Source: Halomonas sp. 1513
GTDB taxonomy: Bacteria > Pseudomonadota > Gammaproteobacteria > Pseudomonadales > Halomonadaceae
Length of the DNA stretch: 64,000 bases
Assembly: GCA_001971685.1 (NCBI GenBank)
Contig: CP019326.1
Span: 2,604,001-2,668,000 of the forward strand
Direction: 5' to 3'
In this document: piece after piece, positions 39,226 through 50,313 of the stretch
Numbering within the stretch: the first letter of the stretch is position 1
Layout: each line of letters begins with the position of its first letter
Translations under genes and position numbers: made by a program
The notes under the pieces: model-generated
What the model saw: only the letters and a program-made list of their open reading frames with translations
What the model was told of the DNA's origin: nothing
Databases searched by the model: none

Positions 39226-40071
39226 TCAGACCAGCCCGGCGGTGGCCAGGCTATCGCGCATCTCGGCCGGCGCGTGGGGCGCGGCCTGGCGAAACAGCCG
39301 GTAGAAATTGGCGGTGGTCTGCATCGCCACTTCATCGACGCTGATCCCGCGCTCGGTGGCGATGCACTCGGCCACCTCGACCACCCAGGCCGGCTGGTTG
39401 GACGCACCGCGATGCGGTACCGGTGCCAGGTAGGGGCTGTCGGTCTCGATCAGCAGGCGGTCGAGGGGAATCTGGCGCGCCAGTTCGCGCAGCGCGCCGG
39501 CATTGCGGAAGGTGATGATCCCCGACAGCGAGATATAGAAGCCGTGGCGCACCGCCTCGCGTGCCATGCCGAGGTCTTCTGTGAAGCAGTGCAGCACCCC
39601 ACCCACAGCCGGGTCGGTGTGCGCCTTGATCAGTTCCAGCGTCTCGTCGCGCGCCTCGCGGGTGTGGATGATCACCGGCAGCTCGAGCTCGCTGGCGGCG
39701 ATCAGCTGGCGCCGAAAGCGCTCGCGCTGGACCTCACGACTCGGCACCGTCTCGGGCGAGCGCTGCAGATAGTGGTAGTCGAGGCCGCATTCGCCGATGG
39801 CCACGGCCGCATAGCGCTCGGCCACCTCCTTGATGGCCTCGACGCTGGGCTCCTGATCCACCCGGTGCAGCGGGTGGACCCCCGCCGAGATCACCACGTC
39901 GTGATGCACGCGGGCAATGGCGGCCACCGCGGGCACCTCTTCGAGGGTCACGCCGATCGCCAGAAACTGTCTGACCCCACGCTCACGGGCCGCGTCGAGG
40001 GCGGCGCCGAGGTCGCCATCGAAGGCGCTGAGGTCGAGTCGGTCGAGGTGGCAGTGCGAGTCTACGAACAT
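39226..40071 (-). CDS. TatD-family metal-dependent DNase
   Basis: 281 residues, amidohydrolase TIM barrel. Metal ligands: VDSHCHLD (N-terminal His pair), AIGECGLDY (Glu), IIHTREA (His), LHCFTED (His) and ETDSPYLAP (Asp). Members act as 3'-5' exonucleases or deoxyribonucleases in repair. In pseudomonads this copy lies next to pilZ and holB, as here. Confidence 0.9.
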   Translation of the reverse strand: MFVDSHCHLDRLDLSAFDGDLGAALDAARERGVRQFLAIGVTLEEVPAVAAIARVHHDVVISAGVHPLHRVDQEPSVEAIKEVAERYAAVAIGECGLDYHYLQRSPETVPSREVQRERFRRQLIAASELELPVIIHTREARDETLELIKAHTDPAVGGVLHCFTEDLGMAREAVRHGFYISLSGIITFRNAGALRELARQIPLDRLLIETDSPYLAPVPHRGASNQPAWVVEVAECIATERGISVDEVAMQTTANFYRLFRQAAPHAPAEMRDSLATAGLV

Positions 40072-40117
40072 GCGGTGTGATACCAGAACGGTGAGTGAGT
40101 GTCAGCGCACGGCGCTG

Positions 40118-40453
40118 CTAGAGGGTATAGGTGGCGGCTCCCTTGTCGAGATGCCCCGCCAGGTGCGTCTCGATACGGTCGCGCACGGCCTTGTCGTCGG
40201 CACTGAAATGCACCCCGATGCCCGGCCGGCGCCGTCCGGAGACTCCCGGGGGCGAGATCCACACCACCTGGCAGGTGACCGGCAGACGATCGCTCTCGCC
40301 GGGCAGGGTCAACAGCAGGAAGACCTCCTGACCGAGCTCGTAGCGCGCCTCGGTAGGCACGAAGATGCCGCCGCGCTCCAGCGTCGGCATATAGGCCTGC
40401 AGCAGCGTCGGCACATCGGGAATCGGCAGTGATAGGGCTTTCTGAGCGGCCAT
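40118..40453 (-). CDS. pilZ: PilZ-domain protein (type IV pilus assembly PilZ)
   Basis: 111 residues from the ATG at 40453, with GAGG 8 bases upstream. An alternative ATG at 40495 overlaps the holB stop by 4 bp and adds 14 residues; both are plausible. The core ..YMPTLERGGIFVPT..., LPVTCQVVWISPPG and GIGVHFS resembles PilZ of Pseudomonas, which supports type IV pili without binding c-di-GMP itself (the RxxxR motif is not evident). Order holB-pilZ-tatD is conserved. Confidence 0.85.
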   Translation of the reverse strand: MAAQKALSLPIPDVPTLLQAYMPTLERGGIFVPTEARYELGQEVFLLLTLPGESDRLPVTCQVVWISPPGVSGRRRPGIGVHFSADDKAVRDRIETHLAGHLDKGAATYTL

Positions 40454-40491
40454 GGAGATCGCCTCTAGGGTAACCGGGAGAGCACGGTGGC

Positions 40492-43137
<2,646 letters not shown>

Positions 43138-43161
43138 CTCGTATCCTCGATCATTCCCGTC

Positions 43162-43959
43162 TCAACGTGGCGACGGATAGCCCAACAGCGCATGCGCGGC
43201 ATCCTGCAACAGGCGGTGACGCGCGTCCAGCGTCCAGCGGCGTAGGCACTCGCCTTGGGCGTCGTCCAGCCGTACCAGCGGCCACAGGCCCTGCAGCGAA
43301 TTGCCCAGCCACACCGCCTCGGCATCGAGCAGTACCGCCGGGCCGGCCTCGACCTCGCTGATGGCCAGCTCCGCCAGCAGTGCCTCGCGCAGGGTCCCGG
43401 CCACACCGCAGTTCTCCAGCCGTGGGGTCTCGAGGCGACCGTGCCGCGACCAGAACAGGTTCATGCAGGTCGCCTCGACCAGCAGCCCGTGGCTGTCGCT
43501 GAGCAGGCCCTCGGCAATGGCGTCGTCCTGCCATTCGCTGCGCGCCAGCACATTCTCCAGGCGGTTGAGGTGCTTGATCCCGGCAAGTGCCGGCTGGCGC
43601 CCCAGGCGCAGCCGGCAGTGACGCACCCGTACGCCGTCACGCCAGCGCTCGGGCTGCGGGGTAAACGCACCAACCTGCCAGCGCAGTTGCGGTGACGCTT
43701 CGGCCGGCGGCCGGTAGCCGCGCCCGCCACTGCCGCGGGTGACGATCAGCTTGAGCACGGCGAGCCCGGCTGGCGCTTCGGCACAGCAGGCGCGCAGGCT
43801 ATCGGCATCGGGCGCGGCGAACCCCAGCCGCTCGGCACCGCGCTGCAGCCGCGCCAGATGCTCGCGCCACAGCAGCGGCTGGCCGTCCCGTAGCAGCACG
43901 GTCTCGAATAGGCCATCGCCGTAGGCCAGTCCGCGATCGTCGAGCGGCAGCGTATCCAC
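43162..43959 (-). CDS. pabC: Aminodeoxychorismate lyase (PabC)
   Basis: 265 residues, fold-type IV PLP enzyme. The YGDGLFET motif, the Schiff-base Lys in GIKHLNRLENVLA and ATCMNLFW near the cofactor are conserved. It converts aminodeoxychorismate to p-aminobenzoate for folate synthesis. It sits 9 bp after fabF. Confidence 0.9.
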   Translation of the reverse strand: MDTLPLDDRGLAYGDGLFETVLLRDGQPLLWREHLARLQRGAERLGFAAPDADSLRACCAEAPAGLAVLKLIVTRGSGGRGYRPPAEASPQLRWQVGAFTPQPERWRDGVRVRHCRLRLGRQPALAGIKHLNRLENVLARSEWQDDAIAEGLLSDSHGLLVEATCMNLFWSRHGRLETPRLENCGVAGTLREALLAELAISEVEAGPAVLLDAEAVWLGNSLQGLWPLVRLDDAQGECLRRWTLDARHRLLQDAAHALLGYPSPR

Positions 43960-43968
43960 GCGGCCGCC

Positions 43969-45207
43969 TCAGACGCGGGTGAAGATCAGCGAGCCGTTGG
44001 TGCCGCCGAAGCCGAACGAGTTGGACAGCGTCACGTCGATCTTCATCTCCCGCGCCGTGTGCGGCACGTAGTCGAGATCGCAGCCCTCCTGGGGGGTGTC
44101 CAGATTGATGGTCGGGGGCGCCACCTGATCGCGGATCGCCAGCACGCTGAACACCGCCTCCACCGCCCCGGCGGCCCCCAGCAGATGGCCGATCATCGAC
44201 TTGGTGGAGCTGACCGCCACCGATTCGGCGCCACTGCCCATGACCTTCCTGACCGCGCGGCTCTCGGCGAGATCGCCGGCGGGCGTGGAGGTGCCGTGGG
44301 CGTTGATGTAGTCGATGCTGGCGGCGTCGATGCCCGCATCGCGCACCGCATTCTGCATCGATAGCGCTGCCCCGCGGCCGTCTTCCGGCGGCGCGGTCAT
44401 GTGGTAGGCGTCATCGCTCATGCCGAAGCCCTTGAGCTCGGCGTAGATGGTCGCCCCGCGCGCCTTGGCGTGCTCGTACTCTTCGAGCACCATCACGCCG
44501 GCACCGTCGGAGAGCACGAAGCCGTCGCGGTCGCGATCCCAGGGACGGCTGGCCGCCGCGGGATCGTCGTTGCGCGTCGACAGCGCACGCGCAGCCGAGA
44601 AGCCGCCCAGGCCGAGCGGCGTGGTGGCCATCTCGGCACCGCCGCAGATCATCACGTCGGCGTCGCCGTAGGCGATGGTGCGAGCGCTGTAGCCGATGTT
44701 GTGGGTGCCGGTGGTGCAGGCGGTGGTGATGGCGATATTGGGCCCGCGAAAGCCATGCTGGATCGCCAGGTTGCCGGAGATCATATTGATGATCGAACCC
44801 GGCACGAAGAACGGCGAGATGCGCCGCGCACCGCCCTTGTTGAGGGCGTTATGGTTGTGCTCGATCATCGGCAGCCCGCCGATCCCCGAACCGATTGCCA
44901 CGCCGATGCGATCGGCGTTGTCCTCGGTGCACTCGAGGCCGGCATCGCTGATCGCCTGCGCTCCCGCAGCCACGCCATACTGGATGAACAGGTCCATCTT
45001 GCGCGCGTCCTTGGGGTTCAGGTAAGGACTGATATCGAAGTCCTTCACCGAGCCGCCGAAGCGCGTGTTGAAGCCGCTGACATCGAAATGCTCGATGGCG
45101 GCAATGCCGCTCTTGCCGGCCACAATATTCGCCCAACTCGCGTCGACGGTGTTACCCACCGGCGTTACCAGACCGAGCCCGGTCACCACGACCCTTTTCC
45201 GAGACAT
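43969..45207 (-). CDS. fabF: Beta-ketoacyl-ACP synthase II (FabF)
   Basis: 412 residues from the ATG at 45207, preceded by GGAGGAG. Active-site Cys164 ([10 protein letters not shown]), the two His in [11 protein letters not shown] and [13 protein letters not shown], and the C-terminal [11 protein letters not shown] are as in E. coli FabF. It elongates acyl-ACP. It has its own putative promoter and lies downstream of a strong hairpin after acpP, so it may be expressed partly independently of the upstream fab genes. Confidence 0.96.
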   Translation of the reverse strand: MSRKRVVVTGLGLVTPVGNTVDASWANIVAGKSGIAAIEHFDVSGFNTRFGGSVKDFDISPYLNPKDARKMDLFIQYGVAAGAQAISDAGLECTEDNADRIGVAIGSGIGGLPMIEHNHNALNKGGARRISPFFVPGSIINMISGNLAIQHGFRGPNIAITTACTTGTHNIGYSARTIAYGDADVMICGGAEMATTPLGLGGFSAARALSTRNDDPAAASRPWDRDRDGFVLSDGAGVMVLEEYEHAKARGATIYAELKGFGMSDDAYHMTAPPEDGRGAALSMQNAVRDAGIDAASIDYINAHGTSTPAGDLAESRAVRKVMGSGAESVAVSSTKSMIGHLLGAAGAVEAVFSVLAIRDQVAPPTINLDTPQEGCDLDYVPHTAREMKIDVTLSNSFGFGGTNGSLIFTRV

Positions 45208-45273
45208 CAGCTCTCCTCCAAACACCCTTGATGGCACGGCCACGCCAAGCAGGCTGCGTGCCGTTTTGCGCGC

Positions 45274-45302
45274 ATTATACCTGAACCTGAGCGACCTGTG
45301 GC
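45274..45302 (-). promoter_or_regulatory. Candidate fabF promoter
   Basis: On the minus strand a perfect TATAAT -10 (45279-45274) follows a -35-like GCCACA (45302-45297) by 17 bp. The implied leader is about 60 nt. The -35 is weak (3 of 6). Confidence 0.45.
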
Positions 45303-45360
45303 CGTCACGAAACCATCCGCGTCAAACCGGCGGTCAGCGGGCGTCAGCGCCATACGAAAA

Positions 45361-45392
45361 CGGGAGCCGTCCTGCTTGCAGGACGGCTCCCG
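45361..45392 (-). terminator. Hairpin terminator between acpP and fabF
   Basis: Perfect 15-bp stem (45361-45375 with 45378-45392) and a 2-nt apex. On the minus strand it is followed by TTTTCG, a rho-independent layout. It lies 50 bp after the acpP stop and would reduce fabF read-through. Confidence 0.8.
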
Positions 45393-45441
45393 TAACGGCC
45401 ACTGGCCGCGATCCGGCAGCGTGAGACGCTGACGTCACACC

Positions 45442-45675
45442 TTACTGGTGAGCGTTGACGTAGTCGATCGCTTCCTGAACGGTGGTGATCTTCTCGGCTT
45501 CTTCGTCGGGAATCTCGGTATCGAATTCCTCTTCGAGCGCCATCACCAGCTCGACGGTATCCAGCGAATCGGCGCCGAGGTCTTCGGTGAAGGAGGAGGT
45601 GTTCTGGATGTCCTCTTCCTTGACGTTCAGGCGCTCGGCCACAACCTTCTTCACGCGCTCTTCGATAGTGCTCAT
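45442..45675 (-). CDS. acpP: Acyl carrier protein
   Basis: 77 residues from the ATG at 45675; an 8-codon upstream extension (MNDWSDHI) overlaps the ribosome-site region and is unlikely. The phosphopantetheine Ser is S37 in [10 protein letters not shown]. Very acidic, as expected. It shuttles acyl chains for FabF, FabG, FabD and PlsX, all encoded around it. Confidence 0.97.
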   Translation of the reverse strand: MSTIEERVKKVVAERLNVKEEDIQNTSSFTEDLGADSLDTVELVMALEEEFDTEIPDEEAEKITTVQEAIDYVNAHQ

Positions 45676-45692
45676 TATGTGGTCACTCCAGT

Positions 45693-45730
45693 CGTTCAAA
45701 ATAGCCGTTGAAAATCCAGCCGTTCGAAAT
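45693..45730 (-). repeat. Three imperfect direct repeats in the acpP leader
   Basis: On the plus strand CGTTCAAAAT (45693-45702), CGTTGAAAAT (45706-45715) and CGTTCGAAAT (45721-45730), each followed or preceded by AGC-like bases. They lie between the putative acpP promoter and the start codon. Role unknown. Confidence 0.5.
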
Positions 45731-45755
45731 CCGCTAGCCCAAAAAGCTGCGGGGT

Positions 45756-45784
45756 AGTGTATAGACCGCCTCCAGACGACGCAA
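45756..45784 (-). promoter_or_regulatory. Candidate acpP promoter
   Basis: Minus-strand TTGCGT (45784-45779), 17-bp spacer, TACACT (45761-45756). Downstream leader of about 75 nt contains three imperfect ~14-bp repeats. Moderate match only. Confidence 0.35.
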
Positions 45785-45815
45785 CATACGCGACGCGAGG
45801 GCAGTCCGCGCGCTT

Positions 45816-46556
45816 TCAGCGCATGTTCATGCCACCGTTCACGTGCAGCGTCTCACCGGTGATGTAGCCCGCCGTTTCACCGGTCAGGAAACCCACCGCA
45901 GCGGCGATTTCCTCCGGCTGGCCGAGCCGCGACAGCGGGATCTGGCCGAGCAGCATCTCATGCTGCGCTTCGGGCAGCGCCTCCGTCATGTCAGTGGCGA
46001 TAAACCCCGGCGCCACGTTGTTGACGGTGATATTGCGCGACGCCACTTCCCGCGCCAAGGCCCGGGAGAAGCCCTCCATACCAGCCTTGGCCGCAGCATA
46101 GTTGCTCTGGCCGAGATTGCCCATGGTCGCCACCACCGAGCTGATGCTGACGATACGCCCGAAACGCACCTTGGTCATGCCGCGCAGACACGCCTTGCTG
46201 ACGCGATAGACCGACTTGAGATTGGTGTCGAGCACCGAATCCCACTCGTCCTCTTTCATGCGCATCAGCAGATTGTCGCGGGTGATGCCGGCATTGTTGA
46301 CGAGAATGGTCGGTGCGCCGAACTCCTCGCCAATGGCCTTGACCAGCGCATCGACGCTGGCCTGGTCGGTGACATCCAGGCAACGGCCGGCGCCCTGGAT
46401 CCCCTGGGCCTTGAGATCGGCATCGATCTTCGCCGCACCGCTTTCGCTGGTCGCGGTGCCAATCACCACGCGACCCTGGCGGCCCAGCTCGTGGGCGATG
46501 GCGCGCCCGATACCGCGGCTGGCGCCGGTGACCAATGCAATTCTCGCTTCGCTCAT
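45816..46556 (-). CDS. fabG: 3-oxoacyl-ACP reductase (FabG)
   Basis: 246 residues from the ATG at 46556 ([17 protein letters not shown]). An in-frame ATG at 46577 is possible. SDR fold: TGASRGIG for NADP(H), [11 protein letters not shown], and the Ser-Tyr-Lys triad (SISS..., [10 protein letters not shown]). It reduces beta-ketoacyl-ACP. 46 bp after fabD. Confidence 0.96.
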   Translation of the reverse strand: MSEARIALVTGASRGIGRAIAHELGRQGRVVIGTATSESGAAKIDADLKAQGIQGAGRCLDVTDQASVDALVKAIGEEFGAPTILVNNAGITRDNLLMRMKEDEWDSVLDTNLKSVYRVSKACLRGMTKVRFGRIVSISSVVATMGNLGQSNYAAAKAGMEGFSRALAREVASRNITVNNVAPGFIATDMTEALPEAQHEMLLGQIPLSRLGQPEEIAAAVGFLTGETAGYITGETLHVNGGMNMR

Positions 46557-46602
46557 AGCCTGTCCCGATTGAGTCATGATCCTGATCGACCGACGCCCGG
46601 CG

Positions 46603-47559
46603 TCAGCCCTGCTTGCCGGCCTCGTGGGCCAGTTCGAGCGCCGCGCTCAGGCTATCGGGGTCGTTGATCGCCAACCCCTTGCTGCCACGGGCGATGCGCT
46701 TATTGAGCCCCGTCAGCACCTTGCCCGGGCCGCACTCGATGAACACCTCGGCGCCCTGTGCCGCCATCGACTCGACGCAGGCGGTCCAGCGCACCGGCCG
46801 GTAGAGCTGCTCGATCAGCCGCGTGCGCAGGGTATCGACGTCGGCATGCGCCAGCGCATCGACATTCTGCACCACGGTGTAGCGCGGCGCGCGCAGTTCG
46901 ATCGCGCCCATCGCCGCCTCGAGGCGCTCGGCGGCGGGTCGCATCAGCGCACAGTGCGACGGCACCGACACCGGCAGCGGCAGCGCTCGCTTGGCGCCGG
47001 CTTCCTGGCATGCGGCAATGGCACGCTCCACCGCCGCCGTCGCGCCGGCGATCACCACCTGACCGGGGGCATTATAGTTGACCGCCGAGACCACATCACC
47101 CTGAGCCGCCTGTTCGCAGGCCGCCTCAACGGCGCCATCGTCGAGCCCCAGGATCGCCGCCATGGCGCCCTCGCCCGCGGGCACCGCGGCCTGCATCGCC
47201 TCGCCGCGCAGCTTGACCAGTCGCACGCCTTCGGCAAAGGTCATCACCCCGGCGCACACCATGGCACTGTATTCGCCCAGGCTGTGCCCGGCCATCGCCG
47301 CCGGCCGCGGCCCCTCGAGCTCCTGCCACACGCGCCAGATCGCCACGCTCGACGTCAACAGCGCCGGCTGGGTACAGGCGGTGGCGTTGAGGTCCTCTTC
47401 GGGACCCTCCTGCACCACGTGCCAGAGATCGTAGCCCAGCGCGTCCGAGGCCTCCTCGAAGGTCGTGCGCACTACGCTATAGCGTTCCGCCAACTCGCGC
47501 ATCATGCCCATGTGCTGGGAGCCTTGTCCCGGAAACATGAGGGCCAGGGATTGAGTCAT
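46603..47559 (-). CDS. fabD: Malonyl-CoA:ACP transacylase (FabD)
   Basis: 318 residues from the ATG at 47559; AGGTG lies 8 bases upstream, and a GTG three codons earlier is less likely. Active-site S93 in GHSLGEY and the FPGQGSQ loop are conserved. It loads malonyl groups on ACP. 5 bp after plsX. Confidence 0.95.
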   Translation of the reverse strand: MTQSLALMFPGQGSQHMGMMRELAERYSVVRTTFEEASDALGYDLWHVVQEGPEEDLNATACTQPALLTSSVAIWRVWQELEGPRPAAMAGHSLGEYSAMVCAGVMTFAEGVRLVKLRGEAMQAAVPAGEGAMAAILGLDDGAVEAACEQAAQGDVVSAVNYNAPGQVVIAGATAAVERAIAACQEAGAKRALPLPVSVPSHCALMRPAAERLEAAMGAIELRAPRYTVVQNVDALAHADVDTLRTRLIEQLYRPVRWTACVESMAAQGAEVFIECGPGKVLTGLNKRIARGSKGLAINDPDSLSAALELAHEAGKQG

Positions 47560-47564
47560 GGCTA

Positions 47565-48659
47565 TCACCTCTGGGGGTTGTCTGCGTCCATTCCACGGGG
47601 GTCGGCCCCGCTAACGCCTCGGCCGCACGCGACCGACGCGTTAGCACGCCGCCAGTGATCCAGTTCCCGCGCCAGGTGCTGTGGCAGCGCCTGATCGACC
47701 TCCTGCATGGCACGCCCCACCGCATAGCCGAACCCCGCCGCGTCGGCACCGCCGTGGCTCTTGACCACGATAGCGTTCAAGCCCAGCAGACTGGCGCCGT
47801 TATAGCGCACCGGGTCGAGCTCGCGCTTGAGGCGCCGCAGCGCCGGACGCGCCAGCAAACCGATCAGTCGACTGCTCCAGTGGGCATCGAAGGTCGCCTG
47901 CACGCGCTCCATCAACATCCGCGCCAGGCCCTCACTGGCCTTGAGCACGGCGTTGCCGACGAACCCGTCGCACACTACCACATCGACACGCCCCGAATAG
48001 ATACCGTCACCTTCGATGAAGCCACGATAGTCCAGCCCGGGCACCTCGCGCAGCAGGGCGTCCGCCTCGCGCACGCTGGCACTGCCCTTTGTCCCCTCGA
48101 CGCCGATATTGAGCAACGCGACGCGCGGCGCCTCAAGGCCATCCACGCGCCGCGCCATCACCGCCCCCATCAGCGCGAAGTCGACCAGCCGCGCCGCGGA
48201 CGCCTCGACGTTGGCGCCCAGATCGAGCAGGTAGCAGCGGCCGCCCTCACGGGTCGGCACCGCGGTGCTGATCGCCGGCCGCGGAATGCCTGCCACGGTA
48301 CCCAAGGCGCGCCGCGCCAGGGCCATCAGCGCACCGGTATTGCCGGCACTGACGCCGGCGTCGGCATCGCCCTTGACCAGGCTGTCGAGCATCATGGCCA
48401 GGCTGCTGTCGCGCGGCGCGCGTAGCGCCTGCGAGGGCTTCATGGCCTGATCGATCACCCGCGGTGCATCGCACAGCGTCAAACGCTCGGCGGCAGCACG
48501 CAGATCAGCAGGCAAGGCGTCCACCTCAGCCGCCAATAGCGCCCGAGGACCGAACAGACTGGCAGAGAGTCGTGACTGCGAAAGCAGCGCACGCGCAGCC
48601 CCCTGGACGGTGGCGCGGGGACCGAGGTCCCCGCCCATCGCATCGATGGCGACGCGCAT
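47565..48659 (-). CDS. plsX: Phosphate acyltransferase PlsX
   Basis: 364 residues. DAMGGDLGP at the start, [18 protein letters not shown] and [10 protein letters not shown] are PlsX motifs. It makes acyl-phosphate from acyl-ACP, the first step to phosphatidic acid via PlsY. A C-terminal tail of about 30 residues ([14 protein letters not shown]...) is longer than in E. coli. Downstream of rpmF. Confidence 0.94.
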   Translation of the reverse strand: MRVAIDAMGGDLGPRATVQGAARALLSQSRLSASLFGPRALLAAEVDALPADLRAAAERLTLCDAPRVIDQAMKPSQALRAPRDSSLAMMLDSLVKGDADAGVSAGNTGALMALARRALGTVAGIPRPAISTAVPTREGGRCYLLDLGANVEASAARLVDFALMGAVMARRVDGLEAPRVALLNIGVEGTKGSASVREADALLREVPGLDYRGFIEGDGIYSGRVDVVVCDGFVGNAVLKASEGLARMLMERVQATFDAHWSSRLIGLLARPALRRLKRELDPVRYNGASLLGLNAIVVKSHGGADAAGFGYAVGRAMQEVDQALPQHLARELDHWRRANASVACGRGVSGADPRGMDADNPQR

Positions 48660-48695
48660 GATCAGCGGGCGATGACCGCCAGGATGAACGTCGAC

Positions 48696-48866
48696 TTAAA
48701 CGTCGACGACCTTGCGGCCACGGTAGAAGCCGTCCGGGGAGACGTGGTGGCGCAGGTGGGTAGTGCCGGTTTCCTTGTCCTGGGACAGGGTCGGCGCGCT
48801 CAGCGCATCGTGGCTACGACGCATGCCGCGCTTGGAACGGGTCTTGCGATTCTGTTGAACTGCCAT
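48696..48866 (-). CDS. rpmF: 50S ribosomal protein L32
   Basis: 56 residues, translated by hand: [20 protein letters not shown] then a tail ending [10 protein letters not shown] with a TAA stop. This is the short, zinc-free gammaproteobacterial form of L32. It sits between yceD and plsX, the universal yceD-rpmF-plsX order. Confidence 0.96.
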   Translation of the reverse strand: MAVQQNRKTRSKRGMRRSHDALSAPTLSQDKETGTTHLRHHVSPDGFYRGRKVVDV

Positions 48867-48898
48867 GAGAGATCACTCCAGAGTGTATCGATGATGAA

Positions 48899-49426
48899 TC
48901 AGGATTTGTCTTTCAAGGTACGCAGCACCTCGAAAGGACTGACGGTGGACGCCTCTTCGACATCGGGCGCCTCACCGCTGGTCAGCTGGTCGCGCGAGAC
49001 GCGACACTGCGCCTCGTCGTGGTAAATCACCTGCGGCAGGCTGAGGAGCAACTCGTCCTCGAGCACGCTGAGGAGATTCAGCTGTTCGTTTTCCACCAGC
49101 ACCGGTTCATGAGTGCTAGGCAGCTCGGCCGCCAACGCATCGCTACTGACCATGCCCAGCAGGAACTGGCTCTCGACGCGCTGCGCCATCGGCGTCAGGC
49201 AGCGCCGGCACGGCAGTTCCAACTCGGCGCTAAGCCAGCCGTCGATGACGCGACGCCCCTGGGCATCGATGGCGAAGTCCAGGCGCACTTGGACATCGCC
49301 GGACTGTTCGCCGGCTTCGGCAGCAAGGCGCGCGAAACCCGCGAGCGGCACCAGCCCCTCGAGACGTTCGCTATTGGCAGCGAGCCGATAGGGCTCGACC
49401 TGCAGAGGAAGTCGTGTGGTCAACAT
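48899..49426 (-). CDS. yceD: YceD/DUF177 family protein (23S rRNA accumulation protein)
   Basis: 175 residues from the ATG at 49426 ([18 protein letters not shown]). The conserved LPCRRCL box and the acidic C-terminal half ending NPF-like [13 protein letters not shown] define DUF177. In E. coli YceD affects 23S rRNA levels. A near-consensus promoter ends only 9 bases before the ATG and no Shine-Dalgarno is visible, so translation from a leaderless message is likely. First gene of yceD-rpmF-plsX-fabD-fabG. Confidence 0.93.
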   Translation of the reverse strand: MLTTRLPLQVEPYRLAANSERLEGLVPLAGFARLAAEAGEQSGDVQVRLDFAIDAQGRRVIDGWLSAELELPCRRCLTPMAQRVESQFLLGMVSSDALAAELPSTHEPVLVENEQLNLLSVLEDELLLSLPQVIYHDEAQCRVSRDQLTSGEAPDVEEASTVSPFEVLRTLKDKS

Positions 49427-49435
49427 AGGCGCGCA

Positions 49436-49464
49436 ATGATAGGCACTCCCCCCGCCCCTGTCAA
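49436..49464 (-). promoter_or_regulatory. Strong sigma-70 promoter of yceD-rpmF-plsX-fab
   Basis: Minus strand: perfect TTGACA (49464-49459), exactly 17 bp spacer, TATCAT (49441-49436, 5 of 6). The expected start lies 6-8 bases downstream, within 1-3 bases of the yceD ATG at 49426. Confidence 0.8.
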
Positions 49465-49467
49465 AGC

Positions 49468-49487
49468 CCCGATGCACGGCATCTCGC
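49468..49487 (-). repeat. 20-bp element shared with the rnc upstream region (copy 2)
   Basis: Identical on the minus strand to the element at 3053-3072, with the GATGC-CGT-GCATC dyad. Here it ends 3 bp upstream of the yceD -35 hexamer, where an activator or UP-like element would act. The first base is again 42 bases before the start codon. Confidence 0.6.
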
Positions 49488-49564
49488 AGTGCTGTACAAG
49501 CCAGCGCGGCGCGGGGCAGACTGGCGCTCTATCGCGCTGCCGACCTGTCTCTAAGGAGAACTCC

Positions 49565-50155
49565 ATGCCGGACCTGGTCCTTGCTTCCAGCTCGCGCTGG
49601 CGACGCCAACTGCTCGAACGCCTGGGCCTGCCGTTCGACTGTGCCAGCCCCGACATCGATGAAACCCCGCGCCCCGGGGAGACCCCCCAGGCACTGGTGC
49701 ATCGCCTGGCGCTGTCCAAGGCCAGTCGCCTGGCAGAGGCATACCCGGCCCATCTGATCATCGGCTCGGATCAGGTGGCCGTGTTCGACGGCGAGATCCT
49801 CGGCAAGCCCGGCGACGAGGCCACCGCCCGCGCCAACCTGGCACGCTTCTCCGGACAGCGGGTGCACTTCATCACCGGGCTGGCGCTGCTCGACAGCGCC
49901 CACGGCCGCCACCAGGTGTCCCACGCCACCTACGACGTGGTGTTTCGCCGGCTCAGCGAAGCCGAAATCGCCCACTATGTGGCCCGCGAGCAGCCCCTCG
50001 ACAGCGCCGGCAGCTTTCGCATGGAGGGGCTCGGCATCAGCCTGTTCGAGAAGCTCGAGGGCGACGACCCCAATACGCTGATCGGCCTGCCGCTGATCCG
50101 GCTGTGCGCGATGCTGCGCGAGGCGGGCATGGACCCACTAGCGCCTAGCGCCTAG
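49565..50155 (+). CDS. yceF: Maf-family nucleotide pyrophosphatase YceF (m7GTP type)
   Basis: 196 residues. Maf signatures [38 protein letters not shown] and [14 protein letters not shown] match YceF, which hydrolyses 7-methyl-GTP, rather than the dTTP/UTP-acting YhdE. AAGGAGAA precedes the ATG by 7 bases. The last six residues (LAPSA plus stop) are coded by the first copies of a 7-bp tandem repeat. Confidence 0.92.
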   Translation: MPDLVLASSSRWRRQLLERLGLPFDCASPDIDETPRPGETPQALVHRLALSKASRLAEAYPAHLIIGSDQVAVFDGEILGKPGDEATARANLARFSGQRVHFITGLALLDSAHGRHQVSHATYDVVFRRLSEAEIAHYVAREQPLDSAGSFRMEGLGISLFEKLEGDDPNTLIGLPLIRLCAMLREAGMDPLAPSA

Positions 50156-50200
50156 CGCCTAGCGCCTAGCGCCTAGCGCCTAGCGCCTAGCGCCTAGCGC
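50138..50200. repeat. Nine perfect tandem copies of the heptamer CTAGCGC
   Basis: Nine perfect head-to-tail copies starting at 50138 and ending at 50200, followed by a partial unit. The yceF stop codon (TAG, 50153-50155) is formed by the repeat. CTAG is normally rare in enterobacterial and related genomes, so nine in 63 bp is unusual. Confidence 0.95.
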
Positions 50201-50313
50201 CGCAGAGCGTCGCCTTTTGCCATCTCGACGTCAAAAGAACATCTCTGCGGATAATGCCCGGCACACACCCCGCACCAGAGAGCTTGGCGCTCGGCGCTTG
50301 CAGCTCGGCGCTA

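Noticed and set aside
50138..50200. CRISPR or phase-variation switch from the heptamer array
   Set aside because: There are no spacers, and the yceF stop codon lies within the first copies, so copy number would not switch the protein on or off.
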